From Weissella confusa (GTDB lineage Bacteria; Bacillota; Bacilli; Lactobacillales; Lactobacillaceae), in contig NZ_PVSN01000021.1 in the NCBI RefSeq assembly GCF_004766315.1, positions 1-64,000 of the forward strand: a DNA stretch of 64,000 nucleotides, in the 5' to 3' direction. The number at the start of each line of letters is the position of its first letter. Position 1 is the stretch's first letter. A program made the position numbers and the translations under genes. Shown piece after piece: positions 24,885 through 33,440 of this stretch. Under the pieces are notes generated by a model, which made no database searches, was not told where the DNA came from, and saw nothing but the letters and a program-made list of their open reading frames with translations.

Positions 24885-24929
24885 ATGTTTAAGACGACAG
24901 TACAATTGAATGGTTGGTGGCGCAGCTAA
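24885..24929 (+). CDS. putative Trp leader peptide (14 aa, tandem Trp)
   Basis: ATG 24885 to TAA 24929 encodes MFKTTVQLNGWWRS. aggtgg lies eight bases before the ATG. The two adjacent TGG codons (24915-24920), close to the stop and ~90-100 bases before an intrinsic terminator, in front of a TrpXYZ-type importer, are the classic layout of a translation-coupled tryptophan attenuator. No T-box motif is present in this leader. Seen directly: ORF, RBS, Trp codons, hairpins. Inferred: that ribosome stalling controls termination. It is too short for ordinary gene finders. Confidence 0.75.
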   Translation: MFKTTVQLNGWWRS

Positions 24930-24934
24930 CGCGT

Positions 24935-24960
24935 CCGAACTGTGGTTGAAGCAGATTCGG
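24935..24960 (+). promoter_or_regulatory. leader hairpin with alternative pairing to the terminator
   Basis: ccgaactg (24935-24942) pairs with cagattcgg (24952-24960, one bulge). The segment gcagat (24951-24956) can instead pair with gtctgc (25021-25026), part of the terminator's 5' arm. The two folds exclude each other, as expected in an attenuator, though which fold dominates was not computed. Confidence 0.5.
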
Positions 24961-25015
24961 TACGTGCTCTTTTGGAGCGTAAGTATTGAGTCTGTGCCGA
25001 CTGATTTCCGTTAAC

Positions 25016-25054
25016 GAAAGGTCTGCACGGGTTACCGCGCAGGCCTTTCTTTTT
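25016..25054 (+). terminator. attenuator terminator 1 of trpXYZ leader
   Basis: 11-bp stem gaaaggtctgc / gcaggcctttc (one G-T), 12-nt loop, then TTTTT. Confidence 0.85.
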
Positions 25055-25098
25055 ACCGCGAAAGGGGCACGCAAGGTGACTCTTTCGCGGTTTTATTT
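25055..25098 (+). terminator. terminator-like hairpin 2 of trpXYZ leader
   Basis: 10-bp stem accgcgaaag / ctttcgcggt followed by TTTTATTTT, directly after the first hairpin and 26 bases before trpX. Confidence 0.75.
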
Positions 25099-25123
25099 TG
25101 CAATTATTTACGGGGTAAAGGTT

Positions 25124-26110
25124 ATGAACAAGAAAGTATTGACTGCTGTCGGCTTATTAGCTGCAGTGCTTGTTGCAGCAGGGGTCCAAGAATCAATCGC
25201 GGAACATAAAGCAGCTAAGGTCCCAACAGTGGGCGTTTTGCAATTTATGTCACACCCAGCATTGGATGCGATTAATAAGGGTATCAAGGAAGGTTTGGCG
25301 GATAGTGGATACACAGTGGGCAAGGATGTCAAAATTGATTTCCAAAATGCGCAAGGTGATCAATCTAACTTGAAGACGATGTCAACAAAGTTTGAGAACG
25401 AAGGTGCTGCTGTCTCAGTTGGTATTGCAACACCGGCAGCGGTTGCGTTGGCCAATACAATTAATGATAAGCCGGTTGTGTTTTCGGCTTCAACGAACCC
25501 AATGAGTGCCAAGTTAGTCAAGAGCTACGAGAAGCCAGGTGGCAATGTCACGGGTGTTTCTGATCAGGCACCACTCGAGGCGCAATTGAAGATGATGAAA
25601 GAATTTTTGCCAGACATGAAGACACTGGGTGTTATCTACACATCATCAGATGACTCAGCCACGACTGAAGCTCGCAAGATGATTGCGCTGGCTGAGAAGG
25701 CGGGACTAAAGGTGAAGGCGTACTCAATCGCATCATCAAATGATTTGAATCAAACGTCACTACAAATGGTTGAAAACCATAACGTTGACGCTGTCTTTGT
25801 GCCAACTGATAACACGATTGCTGGGGCCATGACAACATTGATTAAGAACACGGACGCCGCTAAGGTGCCAGTGTTCCCAACGGCCGATACGATGGTTAAA
25901 GATGGTGGTGTTGCCGCTGAATCAATCAACCAGAAAAACATTGGTGTTATGACTGGGAAGATGGTTGCAAAGATTTTGAAGGGGGCTAATCCTATGACGT
26001 TGCCAGTTGATTTTACAAAGACTGGTGAATTGGTTGTGAACAAGGCCCAACTTGAGAAGTTAGGGTTAACGATGCCAAAGGGCTACGATCACGCGAAGTT
26101 CGTGAAGTAA
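25124..26110 (+). CDS. trpX: ABC transporter substrate-binding protein, TrpX type
   Basis: 328 residues of the ABC_sub_bind family (COG2984): TVGVLQFMSHPALDAINKG, GIATPAAVALANT, VFSASTNPMSAKLV, GVSDQAP. Family members in Firmicutes, called TrpX, are predicted tryptophan-binding components because their genes are often under Trp-specific control; the leader here supports this. The N-terminus is one hydrophobic helix (VLTAVGLLAAVLVAAG) without the lipobox Cys usual for Gram-positive binding proteins, so it is probably held by an uncleaved signal anchor. ATG 25124 follows aaagg. Confidence 0.82.
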   Translation: MNKKVLTAVGLLAAVLVAAGVQESIAEHKAAKVPTVGVLQFMSHPALDAINKGIKEGLADSGYTVGKDVKIDFQNAQGDQSNLKTMSTKFENEGAAVSVGIATPAAVALANTINDKPVVFSASTNPMSAKLVKSYEKPGGNVTGVSDQAPLEAQLKMMKEFLPDMKTLGVIYTSSDDSATTEARKMIALAEKAGLKVKAYSIASSNDLNQTSLQMVENHNVDAVFVPTDNTIAGAMTTLIKNTDAAKVPVFPTADTMVKDGGVAAESINQKNIGVMTGKMVAKILKGANPMTLPVDFTKTGELVVNKAQLEKLGLTMPKGYDHAKFVK

Positions 26111-26120
26111 GGAGAACGGT

Positions 26121-27023
26121 ATGAATATTTTAGTTTCAGCGATTGGACAAGGACTCTTGTGGGCGACACTTGGAATTGGGTTGTTTTTGACTTTTCGTAT
26201 CTTGGATTTCCCAGATATGACAGTTGAAGGAACTTTTCCGCTTGGTGCCGCAACGGCGGTTACGTTGATTTCAAACGGTATGAATCCAGGCTTGGCGAGT
26301 TTGATTGCGGCTGGTGCGGGTGCATTGGCGGGGTTGGTGACCGGCTTGATTTACACCAAGGGTAAGGTGCCGATTTTGTTGGCTGGTATTTTGACAATGA
26401 CGGCGGTTTACTCAATTAACCTGCGTATCATGGGTCAGGCCAACCGTTCTTTACTTGGTAAAGGGACCCTATTTTCAGCAGACTTCCTAGATTTCTTGCC
26501 TAAGAACTTCCCAACGGTGGTTGTTGGATTGGTAATCATTGTGGTTGTAACGGCAGCGACGGCTATTTTCTTGCAAACAGAACTTGGTCAAGCATTCATT
26601 GTGACGGGTGACAACCGTGCGATGGCGCGTTCGCTTGGTGTTAATACAGATAACATGACGATTATGGGGTTGATGATTTCTAACGGTTTGATTGGCTTGG
26701 GTGGTGCATTAGTTGCACAAAACAACGGCTTTGCGGACGTTAACATGGGAATCGGTATCATCGTCGTCGCTTTGGCGTCAATCATCATTGGTGAGGTTGT
26801 GTTCACTGATCAAATGTCTTTGACAGATCGTTTGGTAACGATTGTCATTGGTTCTGTACTGTACCGCTTCGTGTTGGTTATCGTGCTTTACTTGGGCTTC
26901 AACGCCAACGATTTGAACTTGTTCAGTGCTGTTGTGCTTGGTGTGGCCTTGACGTTGCCACAACTTCGCAAAGTGTTGAAACTAGATAGTGTTTTGAAGA
27001 AGGGGGTCGCCTCACATGACTAA
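26121..27023 (+). CDS. trpY: ABC transporter permease, TrpY type
   Basis: 300 residues, about eight to nine membrane helices, of the branched-chain-type permease family (COG4120). FLTFRILDFPDMTVEGTFPLGAA at the start is a strong signature of the group paired with TrpX-type binding proteins. It begins ten bases after trpX and overlaps trpZ by eight bases, so the three form one transcript. It should form the translocation pore for tryptophan or a similar compound. Confidence 0.85.
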   Translation: MNILVSAIGQGLLWATLGIGLFLTFRILDFPDMTVEGTFPLGAATAVTLISNGMNPGLASLIAAGAGALAGLVTGLIYTKGKVPILLAGILTMTAVYSINLRIMGQANRSLLGKGTLFSADFLDFLPKNFPTVVVGLVIIVVVTAATAIFLQTELGQAFIVTGDNRAMARSLGVNTDNMTIMGLMISNGLIGLGGALVAQNNGFADVNMGIGIIVVALASIIIGEVVFTDQMSLTDRLVTIVIGSVLYRFVLVIVLYLGFNANDLNLFSAVVLGVALTLPQLRKVLKLDSVLKKGVASHD

Positions 27024-27786
27024 GACAAGTTTACGATTAGAAAATGCTACGGTGGTGGTTAACCAAGGTACGCCTGAAGAAAAAACAATCTTGAATGATG
27101 TTTCATTGACGTTGAACGAAGGTGATTTTGTCACAGTGTTGGGATCTAACGGTGCTGGTAAGTCAACGTTGTTCAATGTTATCGCTGGCTCACTTGCATT
27201 GACGAGCGGACACATTTACCTAGGTGATGAGGATGTCACGCGATTGTCTGAAACGCAGCGCACGAAGTTTTTGGCGCGTGTGTTCCAAGACCCTAAGTTG
27301 GGTACGGCGCCTCGTATGACGGTGGCAGAGAACTTATTGTTTGCGGAACGTCGCGGGTTGTCACGTCGTTTGAAGGGACGTGGCTTGACGAAAGAAAAGT
27401 TGGCTGATTTTGCCAAAGTCGCTGCGACGATGGGAAATGGTTTGGATTCACGTCTGAATGTCGCGACGGGCGACTTGTCTGGTGGACAACGTCAAGCGCT
27501 ATCATTTTTGATGGCCACGCGTTTGCGTCCAGAATTGTTGTTGCTCGATGAGCACACAGCGGCGTTGGACCCAAAGACGAGTGAGCAATTGATGGCTGTG
27601 ACTGACCAACGCATTCGTGAGGATCACTTGACGGCTTTGATGATTACGCACCACTTGGAAGATGCGATTCAATACGGTAATCGTTTGATTATCATGTCAG
27701 CTGGTCAAATCTCACTAGATGTGTCAGGTGAAGAAAAGCAACAATTGACGGTTCCTGATTTGTTGGGTTACTTTAACCGTTATTAA
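27016..27786 (+). CDS. trpZ: ABC transporter ATP-binding protein, TrpZ type
   Basis: 256-residue ATPase: Walker A GSNGAGKST, Q-loop RVFQDPKLGTAPRMT, signature DLSGGQRQALS and Walker B LLLLDEHTAALDPKT. The His after the catalytic Glu (DEHTAALD) is characteristic of the COG1101 group that pairs with TrpX/TrpY. It drives the importer, and a strong terminator follows. Confidence 0.88.
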   Translation: MTKTSLRLENATVVVNQGTPEEKTILNDVSLTLNEGDFVTVLGSNGAGKSTLFNVIAGSLALTSGHIYLGDEDVTRLSETQRTKFLARVFQDPKLGTAPRMTVAENLLFAERRGLSRRLKGRGLTKEKLADFAKVAATMGNGLDSRLNVATGDLSGGQRQALSFLMATRLRPELLLLDEHTAALDPKTSEQLMAVTDQRIREDHLTALMITHHLEDAIQYGNRLIIMSAGQISLDVSGEEKQQLTVPDLLGYFNRY

Positions 27787-27799
27787 CATAAGCATAAGT

Positions 27800-27831
27800 G
27801 AGGACAACGTTTCGGTGTTGTCCTCTTTTTT
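27800..27831 (+). terminator. terminator after trpXYZ
   Basis: Stem gaggacaac / gttgtcctc followed by TTTTTT. Confidence 0.92.
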
Positions 27832-27907
27832 GATCACAGACATATTCGCCCCATCACGGTGACAAAAGTGGTAAATTAAAAGGTGAGTTTTTTTACGGAG
27901 GTGTGAG

Positions 27908-29458
27908 ATGAAAATTGATCGGACACGCTTGCTAACAGTTGGTCGAGCCGTGGTGGTCGGCATTCTGGTTGGTATCGTCGTCAGTACATTTCGTTGGTTG
28001 GTTGAGCTGATTCTAGATCAGTGGCGCCATGTCTATCATCAACTTGTTGTTTCACCAGATAAGGGCTTCTGGTTGGCCGGCACAATAATTGCCATGATTC
28101 TATTTACATTCATTGTTGGCCAAATCATTAAAGGTGACCCTAACGTTAACGGGTCTGGTATTCCGCAAGTTGAAGGGCAGTTGGCGGGACAGATGACGGT
28201 TAATCCGTTCTCTGTTTTGTGGCGTAAATTTACAGCTGGACTATTAACAATTGGTTCAGGTGCGATGCTTGGTCGTGAAGGGCCATCAATTCAGCTGGGC
28301 GCCGCGGTTGCCCAATTATATGGTGAGAAGCGTGGCTTTGATTCACGTAACAACAAACTAATGATTGCAATGGGGGCTGCAGCGGGCTTGTCAGCTGCAT
28401 TCGGAGCGCCAGTTGCTGGTACATTATTTGTGCTTGAAGAGGTTTACCGCACGTTCTCAATGCTGGTTTGGCTAGGTGCATTAACAAGCGCCGTTGTTGC
28501 GGACATGGTCTCGGTTAATGTCTTTGGTCTGACGCCAGTGCTTAGCATGACTAATCTGCATCACTTGCCACTAGCAGACTATGCCTGGTTGCCAGTCTTG
28601 GGTATTTTATTGGGCTTGTTCGGTTACGCTTATCAACGTGCAACCTTGTGGGCACCTAACATGTTCCGCTGGTTGAAGTGGCTACCACGTCACTACCACT
28701 TTATTGTCGTCTTCCTATTGTTGATTCCGGTTGGTATCTGGGCGCCACAAGCCCTTGGCGGTAGTGCAAGCTTGATTTTGCATGATGCTAACTTTATGCC
28801 GACGATTGGTGTCTTGATTGGTCTGATTATTTTGCGCTTTGTATACTCAACGATTGCGTTTGGCTCAGGGGTGCCAGGTGGTATCTTCTTACCAATCCTA
28901 ACGTTGGGGGCATTGTCAGGCGCTTTGTTTGGTGCGGTACTTGTTCATTTTGGTTTGCTTGCACCAATCAATGTAATGAATATGATGATTGTCGGCATGG
29001 CTGGTTACTTCGCAAGTATCTCAAAAGCACCATTTACAGCCATTGTATTGATTGCTGAAATGGTGGGATCAATGACGCACTTAGTTGCTATGGCAATCGT
29101 GGCATTGATTGCTTATCTAGTGGTCGATTTCTTAGGTGGTGAACCAATTTATGAGTCATTGTTGGCTCGCTTGCATTTGCCAGATCAACTATCTGCTTTG
29201 CGCGGTCGTCTTGAAGAAATGACGTTTGTTGTGGCGCCAGGTAGTTCACTTGAAGATGCCGAAGTGCGTCAACTGCAATTGCCACGAGGTGTTTTGATTC
29301 AACGTATCCGTCGTGGTCGTGAAGAGCACTTGCCAAATGGTGATTTCATATTACAAGTTGGGGATGAATTGTCATTGTTGACTGATGAAGCACAATTCAA
29401 GCAGGTTTGGGCTGTGATGCAAGATTTGAATAAGGAAACGGAGACGCAACATGGATAA
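27908..29458 (+). CDS. ClC-family chloride channel/antiporter with TrkA-C domain
   Basis: 516 residues: a ClC membrane core to ~430 with the ion-path motifs GSGIPQVEG (82-86), GREGPSIQLG (gating Glu 124) and GSGVPGGIFLP, then a cytoplasmic TrkA-C-like domain (~445-510, SSLEDAEVRQLQLPRG). These are canonical chloride-type motifs, not the altered ones of the fluoride-specific ClC-F branch. It overlaps the first of two Fluc/CrcB genes by eight bases, so all three are translated together, which suggests a shared role in halide handling. ggaggtgtgag precedes the ATG. Confidence 0.9.
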   Translation: MKIDRTRLLTVGRAVVVGILVGIVVSTFRWLVELILDQWRHVYHQLVVSPDKGFWLAGTIIAMILFTFIVGQIIKGDPNVNGSGIPQVEGQLAGQMTVNPFSVLWRKFTAGLLTIGSGAMLGREGPSIQLGAAVAQLYGEKRGFDSRNNKLMIAMGAAAGLSAAFGAPVAGTLFVLEEVYRTFSMLVWLGALTSAVVADMVSVNVFGLTPVLSMTNLHHLPLADYAWLPVLGILLGLFGYAYQRATLWAPNMFRWLKWLPRHYHFIVVFLLLIPVGIWAPQALGGSASLILHDANFMPTIGVLIGLIILRFVYSTIAFGSGVPGGIFLPILTLGALSGALFGAVLVHFGLLAPINVMNMMIVGMAGYFASISKAPFTAIVLIAEMVGSMTHLVAMAIVALIAYLVVDFLGGEPIYESLLARLHLPDQLSALRGRLEEMTFVVAPGSSLEDAEVRQLQLPRGVLIQRIRRGREEHLPNGDFILQVGDELSLLTDEAQFKQVWAVMQDLNKETETQHG

Positions 29459-29825
29459 GTTGTTTTGGCAACGTTTACTAGCTGTGGGCGTTGGGGGCTT
29501 TTTTGGTGGGGCATTACGTGAATTGCTTGCGTTGCTCATCCAAGTAACGTCTTTTCCATTGTCTACGTTAGTCATTAATCTAACCGGTACCTTCGTATCA
29601 GCATTCTTAGTTGTGATTTGGTCAAAGAAAATTACGCTGGCCCAACCCTTGGCCGACTTTATTATGGTTGGGGTGCTAGGCGCCTATACAACGTACTCAA
29701 CAGCCATTTTGGATATGGTTAAGCATGGTTGGGTAATCGGCTTTGTCTATATTGTCTTAAGCATTGTCGGCGGTGTATTAGTTGTGTATGCCGGTCGTGC
29801 GCTCGCTGAAAAGGTGGTGGCGTAG
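29451..29825 (+). CDS. crcB1: Fluc/CrcB fluoride channel subunit 1
   Basis: 124 residues, four membrane helices. Fluc proteins are small dual-topology fluoride channels. GGFFGGALRELL, VINLTGTFVSAFL (the conserved Asn) and GVLGAYTTYSTAILD (the TTYS filter segment) are signature stretches. Its partner follows immediately; bacteria with two copies usually build an antiparallel heterodimer. Confidence 0.92.
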   Translation: MDKLFWQRLLAVGVGGFFGGALRELLALLIQVTSFPLSTLVINLTGTFVSAFLVVIWSKKITLAQPLADFIMVGVLGAYTTYSTAILDMVKHGWVIGFVYIVLSIVGGVLVVYAGRALAEKVVA

Positions 29826-29826
29826 G

Positions 29827-30192
29827 ATGTTGATACAAATTGGACTAGCTGGGTTAGGTGCAGTGATTGGCTCAATGGGTCGCTTTTCACTTTTGGAAAT
29901 GGCACCCAAGGTATTTGGCACGGCGAGCGCTTGGATGGTAATGGTCATTAATTTAACGGCCACATTTTTAATTGGTATTTTGTTCGGCATGCACTTGCCA
30001 CTGTTACAAAATACATTCTGGGCAACCGGTATTATGGGTGGTTATTCTACTTTTTCAACACCCATCGTTGAGCTCGCCAATGGGTTGCCTAATCGATCAG
30101 AACGAACCCGAGTTTTGTTGAAAACCGTATTGGCTTTTGCTGGTGGTGTACCAGTATTGCTGATTGGTTTTTGGCTAGGGTCGCTATTCTAA
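29827..30192 (+). CDS. crcB2: Fluc/CrcB fluoride channel subunit 2
   Basis: 121 residues, four membrane helices. IGLAGLGAVIGSMGRF, MVINLTATFLIGILFG and GIMGGYSTFSTPIVE match the Fluc family. Start ATG 29827, one base after the crcB1 stop, with ggtgg upstream; an earlier in-frame start lies inside crcB1. With crcB1 it is expected to form the two-sided fluoride channel. No fluoride riboswitch was seen before the operon. Confidence 0.92.
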   Translation: MLIQIGLAGLGAVIGSMGRFSLLEMAPKVFGTASAWMVMVINLTATFLIGILFGMHLPLLQNTFWATGIMGGYSTFSTPIVELANGLPNRSERTRVLLKTVLAFAGGVPVLLIGFWLGSLF

Positions 30193-30244
30193 TCATTTCG
30201 TGTTAAATTGATACACGACATATACAATTTTGGAGTTGGATATT

Positions 30245-31117
30245 ATGAGTAAGATTGCAGTTTTAGTTGATAGTTCTAGTTATATTGCGCCAGCTGATTT
30301 GGCAGCATTGAACATCTATCAAATCAACGATCCTATTATGATGGGTGAGCAAGTTTTTCATGAAAATGAGAGCTGGGCATCTCAAGAAGAATTTTACACA
30401 TTTCAGCGCACAGCTGAACCGGCATTGACGACGTCTCAACCAGAAATCGGTTCGTTCATGACTAAGTTTGATGAATTAGCTGACGCAGGTTACACAGATG
30501 TCATTGTTGTCGTGCTGTCATCAGGTATTTCAGGTGCCTTCTCGTCACTTGAATCATTGGCTGGTACGGTGGAGAACATTAACGTTCACGTATGGGATTC
30601 ACAAATTGCTGCTAGTGGGGCCGGAAATCAAGCTAAGTTAGCAGCTGAAATGGTGATGGCTGGAAAAGAAGTGCCAGCTATCCTAGCGCGTTTGGAAGAA
30701 CTACGTGCGACAACGAAGGCGTTGTTCGCTGTGGATGAAATTCGTCACTTGCAACGCACTGGTCGCATTTCTGGTGGCCAAGTAACGTTGGGGTCATTGC
30801 TAAACATCAAACCATTGCTAACCTTTGAAGATACGAAGATTATTGCCATTGGTAAGGAACGTGCGATGAAGCGTGCCTGGAAGAAGATTGAAGCTGACTT
30901 TAAGGCAGTTCACGATAGTGTGGATTACAAGATTCGTGCCACGATTGTGGATGGTAACAATCCTGATTTGGCTGATCAATGGGCAGCTGATTTGACGGAA
31001 CAATTCCCTGATATTGTTGTTGAACGTAGCATCATCGGACCTTACATCGGTGTTCACACTGGCGAAAAGGCAATGGGACTTATCTGGGCCCAAGACTACA
31101 AAACATTAGAAATTTAA
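30245..31117 (+). CDS. DegV family fatty-acid-binding protein
   Basis: 290 residues. DegV proteins bind fatty acids, and their FakB members hand them to the FakA kinase for phospholipid synthesis. IAVLVDSSSYI at the start, TSQPEIGSF, VVLSSGISGAFSS and the HLQRTGRISGG segment are family signatures. FakA is not in the window, so FakB function is inferred only. ATG 30245 follows ggagttgga; the ORF could extend five codons upstream. Confidence 0.9.
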   Translation: MSKIAVLVDSSSYIAPADLAALNIYQINDPIMMGEQVFHENESWASQEEFYTFQRTAEPALTTSQPEIGSFMTKFDELADAGYTDVIVVVLSSGISGAFSSLESLAGTVENINVHVWDSQIAASGAGNQAKLAAEMVMAGKEVPAILARLEELRATTKALFAVDEIRHLQRTGRISGGQVTLGSLLNIKPLLTFEDTKIIAIGKERAMKRAWKKIEADFKAVHDSVDYKIRATIVDGNNPDLADQWAADLTEQFPDIVVERSIIGPYIGVHTGEKAMGLIWAQDYKTLEI

Positions 31118-31120
31118 GTA

Positions 31121-31159
31121 AAAGGTCTATACCAACTATTGTGTGGTATAGACCTTTTT
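31121..31159 (+). terminator. terminator after degV
   Basis: Stem aaaggtctatacc / ggtatagaccttt followed by TTT. Confidence 0.92.
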
Positions 31160-31163
31160 AGCG

Positions 31164-31212
31164 TTGTCAAAATAGGGCATAAGCGTAAAATAGGTAACAT
31201 TGGTATACAAAA
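31164..31212 (+). promoter_or_regulatory. promoter and possible NagR-type site before the PTS gene
   Basis: TTGTCA (31164-31169), 16-bp spacer, TAAAAT (31186-31191). Just downstream ttggtatacaa (31200-31210) is almost palindromic around GTATAC and resembles GntR/NagR-type operators. Regulator identity is a guess. Confidence 0.5.
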
Positions 31213-31245
31213 TATCTTTAGGAATTATTAGTAGGGGATTTACAA

Positions 31246-33267
31246 ATGAAGGACTATCTACAACGAATGGGTCGTTCATTGATGTTGCCTGTTTCAGTTT
31301 TGCCAGCTGCTGCTTTGTTGGCTGGTATCGGAAACTGGATTATGCGCATCGATGGTTCAGTCGCCCAATCGATTGGAAACTTTTTAGCAATTGCTGGTAA
31401 CGGTGTCTTAGGACAATTGGCATTGTTGTTCGCTGTCGGTCTTGCACTTGGAATGGTGCAAAAGAAGGAAGCTGGTGCGGTGGCTTTGGCTGCTGTCGTG
31501 GCATACGAGTTGCCAGTCTTCTTGTTGGCACCGGCACAAATCGCCACGTTGACGAATGTGAAAGTCGCACATGTTAATCCGGCATTTGAGGCATTGGTAA
31601 ATAACAACGTCTTGCTTGGAATTGTGGCTGGACTAGTTGCAGCTGCTTTGTACAACCGTTTCAGTGAAGTTCGCTTGCCAACGGCGCTTGCGTTCTTTAG
31701 TGGTAAGCGTTCAGTACCAATTATTTCTGCGGTGGCGATGTTGGTTATCTCAGTTGCGCTATTGTTTGTGTGGCCACCAGTATACACGGGCTTGGTAACG
31801 TTCGCTAAGTTTATCTCAGGTCTTGGCTGGGTTGGTGCTGGTTTGTATGGATTCTTCAACCGTATGTTGATTCCAACGGGATTGCACCACGCATTGAACT
31901 CTGTGTTCTGGTTTAACATTGCTGGTATTAATGATATCGGAAATTACTGGGCATCAACTGGTACAAAGGGTATCACTGGTATGTACCAAGCTGGCTTCTT
32001 CCCAGTTATGATGTTTGGTTTGCCAGCTGGTGCGTTTGCGATTTATCGTCAAGCGCGTCCAGCCCAAAAGAAGCGCGTTGGATCATTGATGTTGGCTGCT
32101 GGAATCGCTGCCTTCTTCACTGGTGTAACAGAACCACTGGAATTCTCATTCATGTTCGTAGCATGGCCTTTGTATGTCATCCACGCTATTTTGATGGGAT
32201 TGTCATTGGCAATTGCAGCCTTCTTCCACTGGACGTCAGGATTTACGTTCTCAGGTGGTTTGGTTGATTACGTTTTGAGTTTCTCAATGCCATTGGCTAA
32301 CAAGCCTTACATGTTGCTTGTGCAAGGTCTTGTGTTTGCTGTTTTGTACTACGCAATCTTTACGTTTGCGATTAAGAAGTTCAACTTGATGACACCTGGA
32401 CGTGATCCTAAGGATGACGACGATGCAGCTAACAACGTTCAAGTTGGTAAGGCTGCAACGGTTGGTGGCGAAGATAAGTATCTCCGCACGGCACGTATGG
32501 TTTGGTCAGCACTTGGTGGGGATGCTTCTGCTAAGGAAAACTTGACGTACCTTTACAACTGCACGACGCGTTTGCGTTACAAGATGACAGATACGTCATT
32601 GGCTGACGTTGATGCCTTGAAGAAGACACCTGGTGTTATGGGTGTTAACGTTTTGGATGATCACCAAATTCACATTGTTATCGGTCCGGATGTGCAATTC
32701 GTTGCCGACAACGTTGAAAAGATTTACAACGGTGAAATTTCATCTAAGTTGGAGAATCCATTGTCTGCTGACGAAGCAAAGCCAGTGGATTATGCTCCAG
32801 CTGGTAAGGAAGAAAACTTCTTTGCCATTGCAAATGGCTCATTGCTTCACATTGAGCACGTTCAAGATGAGACGTTCGCGTCAAAGATGATGGGTGATGG
32901 TTTCGCAATTGAACCAGCTGATAACAACATTACCGCGCCATTGGATGCTGAAGTAACCATGGTTGCACCAACAAAGCACGCTATTGGTTTGCGTACGGAA
33001 AGTGGTTTGGAAGTGTTGGTTCACATGGGAATTAACACCGTTGAAATGAACGGAGAACCATTTGATGTGAAGGTATCAGTTGGCGATAAGGTTAAGCACG
33101 GTGACTTGCTTGCAACGATGGATATCGGAGCAGTTAAGGCAGCGGGTAAGCTTGCCGCGACGATGGTTATCTTCATGGGCTTGGCTGAAAATGCTGAAGT
33201 TAAGGTAGATGACGAGGATATCTTTGATGGTATCGGCGGCAACTATGTTGGACGCGTTATCTTTTAA
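31246..33267 (+). CDS. nagE: PTS transporter, EIICBA, N-acetylglucosamine/glucose type
   Basis: 673 residues with three fused domains: membrane EIIC (~1-370), EIIB (~405-480) with the phosphorylated Cys in LYNCTTRLRY, and EIIA (~530-670) with the His in VLVHMGINTVEMNG. It takes up and phosphorylates a hexose at the expense of PEP. The EIIC start (MLPVSVLPAAALLAGIGNW) and NRMLIPTGLHHALN are typical of the NagE branch; glucose cannot be excluded. It is monocistronic with its own promoter and terminator. Confidence 0.85.
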   Translation: MKDYLQRMGRSLMLPVSVLPAAALLAGIGNWIMRIDGSVAQSIGNFLAIAGNGVLGQLALLFAVGLALGMVQKKEAGAVALAAVVAYELPVFLLAPAQIATLTNVKVAHVNPAFEALVNNNVLLGIVAGLVAAALYNRFSEVRLPTALAFFSGKRSVPIISAVAMLVISVALLFVWPPVYTGLVTFAKFISGLGWVGAGLYGFFNRMLIPTGLHHALNSVFWFNIAGINDIGNYWASTGTKGITGMYQAGFFPVMMFGLPAGAFAIYRQARPAQKKRVGSLMLAAGIAAFFTGVTEPLEFSFMFVAWPLYVIHAILMGLSLAIAAFFHWTSGFTFSGGLVDYVLSFSMPLANKPYMLLVQGLVFAVLYYAIFTFAIKKFNLMTPGRDPKDDDDAANNVQVGKAATVGGEDKYLRTARMVWSALGGDASAKENLTYLYNCTTRLRYKMTDTSLADVDALKKTPGVMGVNVLDDHQIHIVIGPDVQFVADNVEKIYNGEISSKLENPLSADEAKPVDYAPAGKEENFFAIANGSLLHIEHVQDETFASKMMGDGFAIEPADNNITAPLDAEVTMVAPTKHAIGLRTESGLEVLVHMGINTVEMNGEPFDVKVSVGDKVKHGDLLATMDIGAVKAAGKLAATMVIFMGLAENAEVKVDDEDIFDGIGGNYVGRVIF

Positions 33268-33283
33268 TCACATATAATTAAGG

Positions 33284-33312
33284 AAGCTCGAACGAACTGT
33301 TCGGGCTTTTTT
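33284..33312 (+). terminator. terminator after nagE
   Basis: Stem aagctcgaac / gttcgggctt followed by T run. Confidence 0.9.
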
Positions 33313-33338
33313 ACTGAAAGAAAAGTAAGCATTTTTTG

Positions 33339-33367
33339 TTGAACGTATGTTCCGTGGGTGGTACACT
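33339..33367 (+). promoter_or_regulatory. promoter of the 33441 regulator gene
   Basis: TTGAAC, 17-bp spacer, TACACT with an extended TG. Downstream, up to the ATG, are the small inverted repeats gtac...gtac and gcac...gtgc. Confidence 0.55.
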
Positions 33368-33440
33368 CAAACATGAGCGTACGGGCACGATTGTGCAGAG
33401 AAATAATTATATAGAGAGATTTGTTTAGAAGGTAAAACGA

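Noticed and set aside
24821-25123. T-box before trpX
   Set aside because: No GGTGGNACC-type T-box sequence or specifier-loop pattern; the leader-peptide arrangement fits better.
27832-27907. Fluoride riboswitch before the ClC-crcB operon
   Set aside because: The crcB-motif consensus is absent and the gap is only 76 bases.
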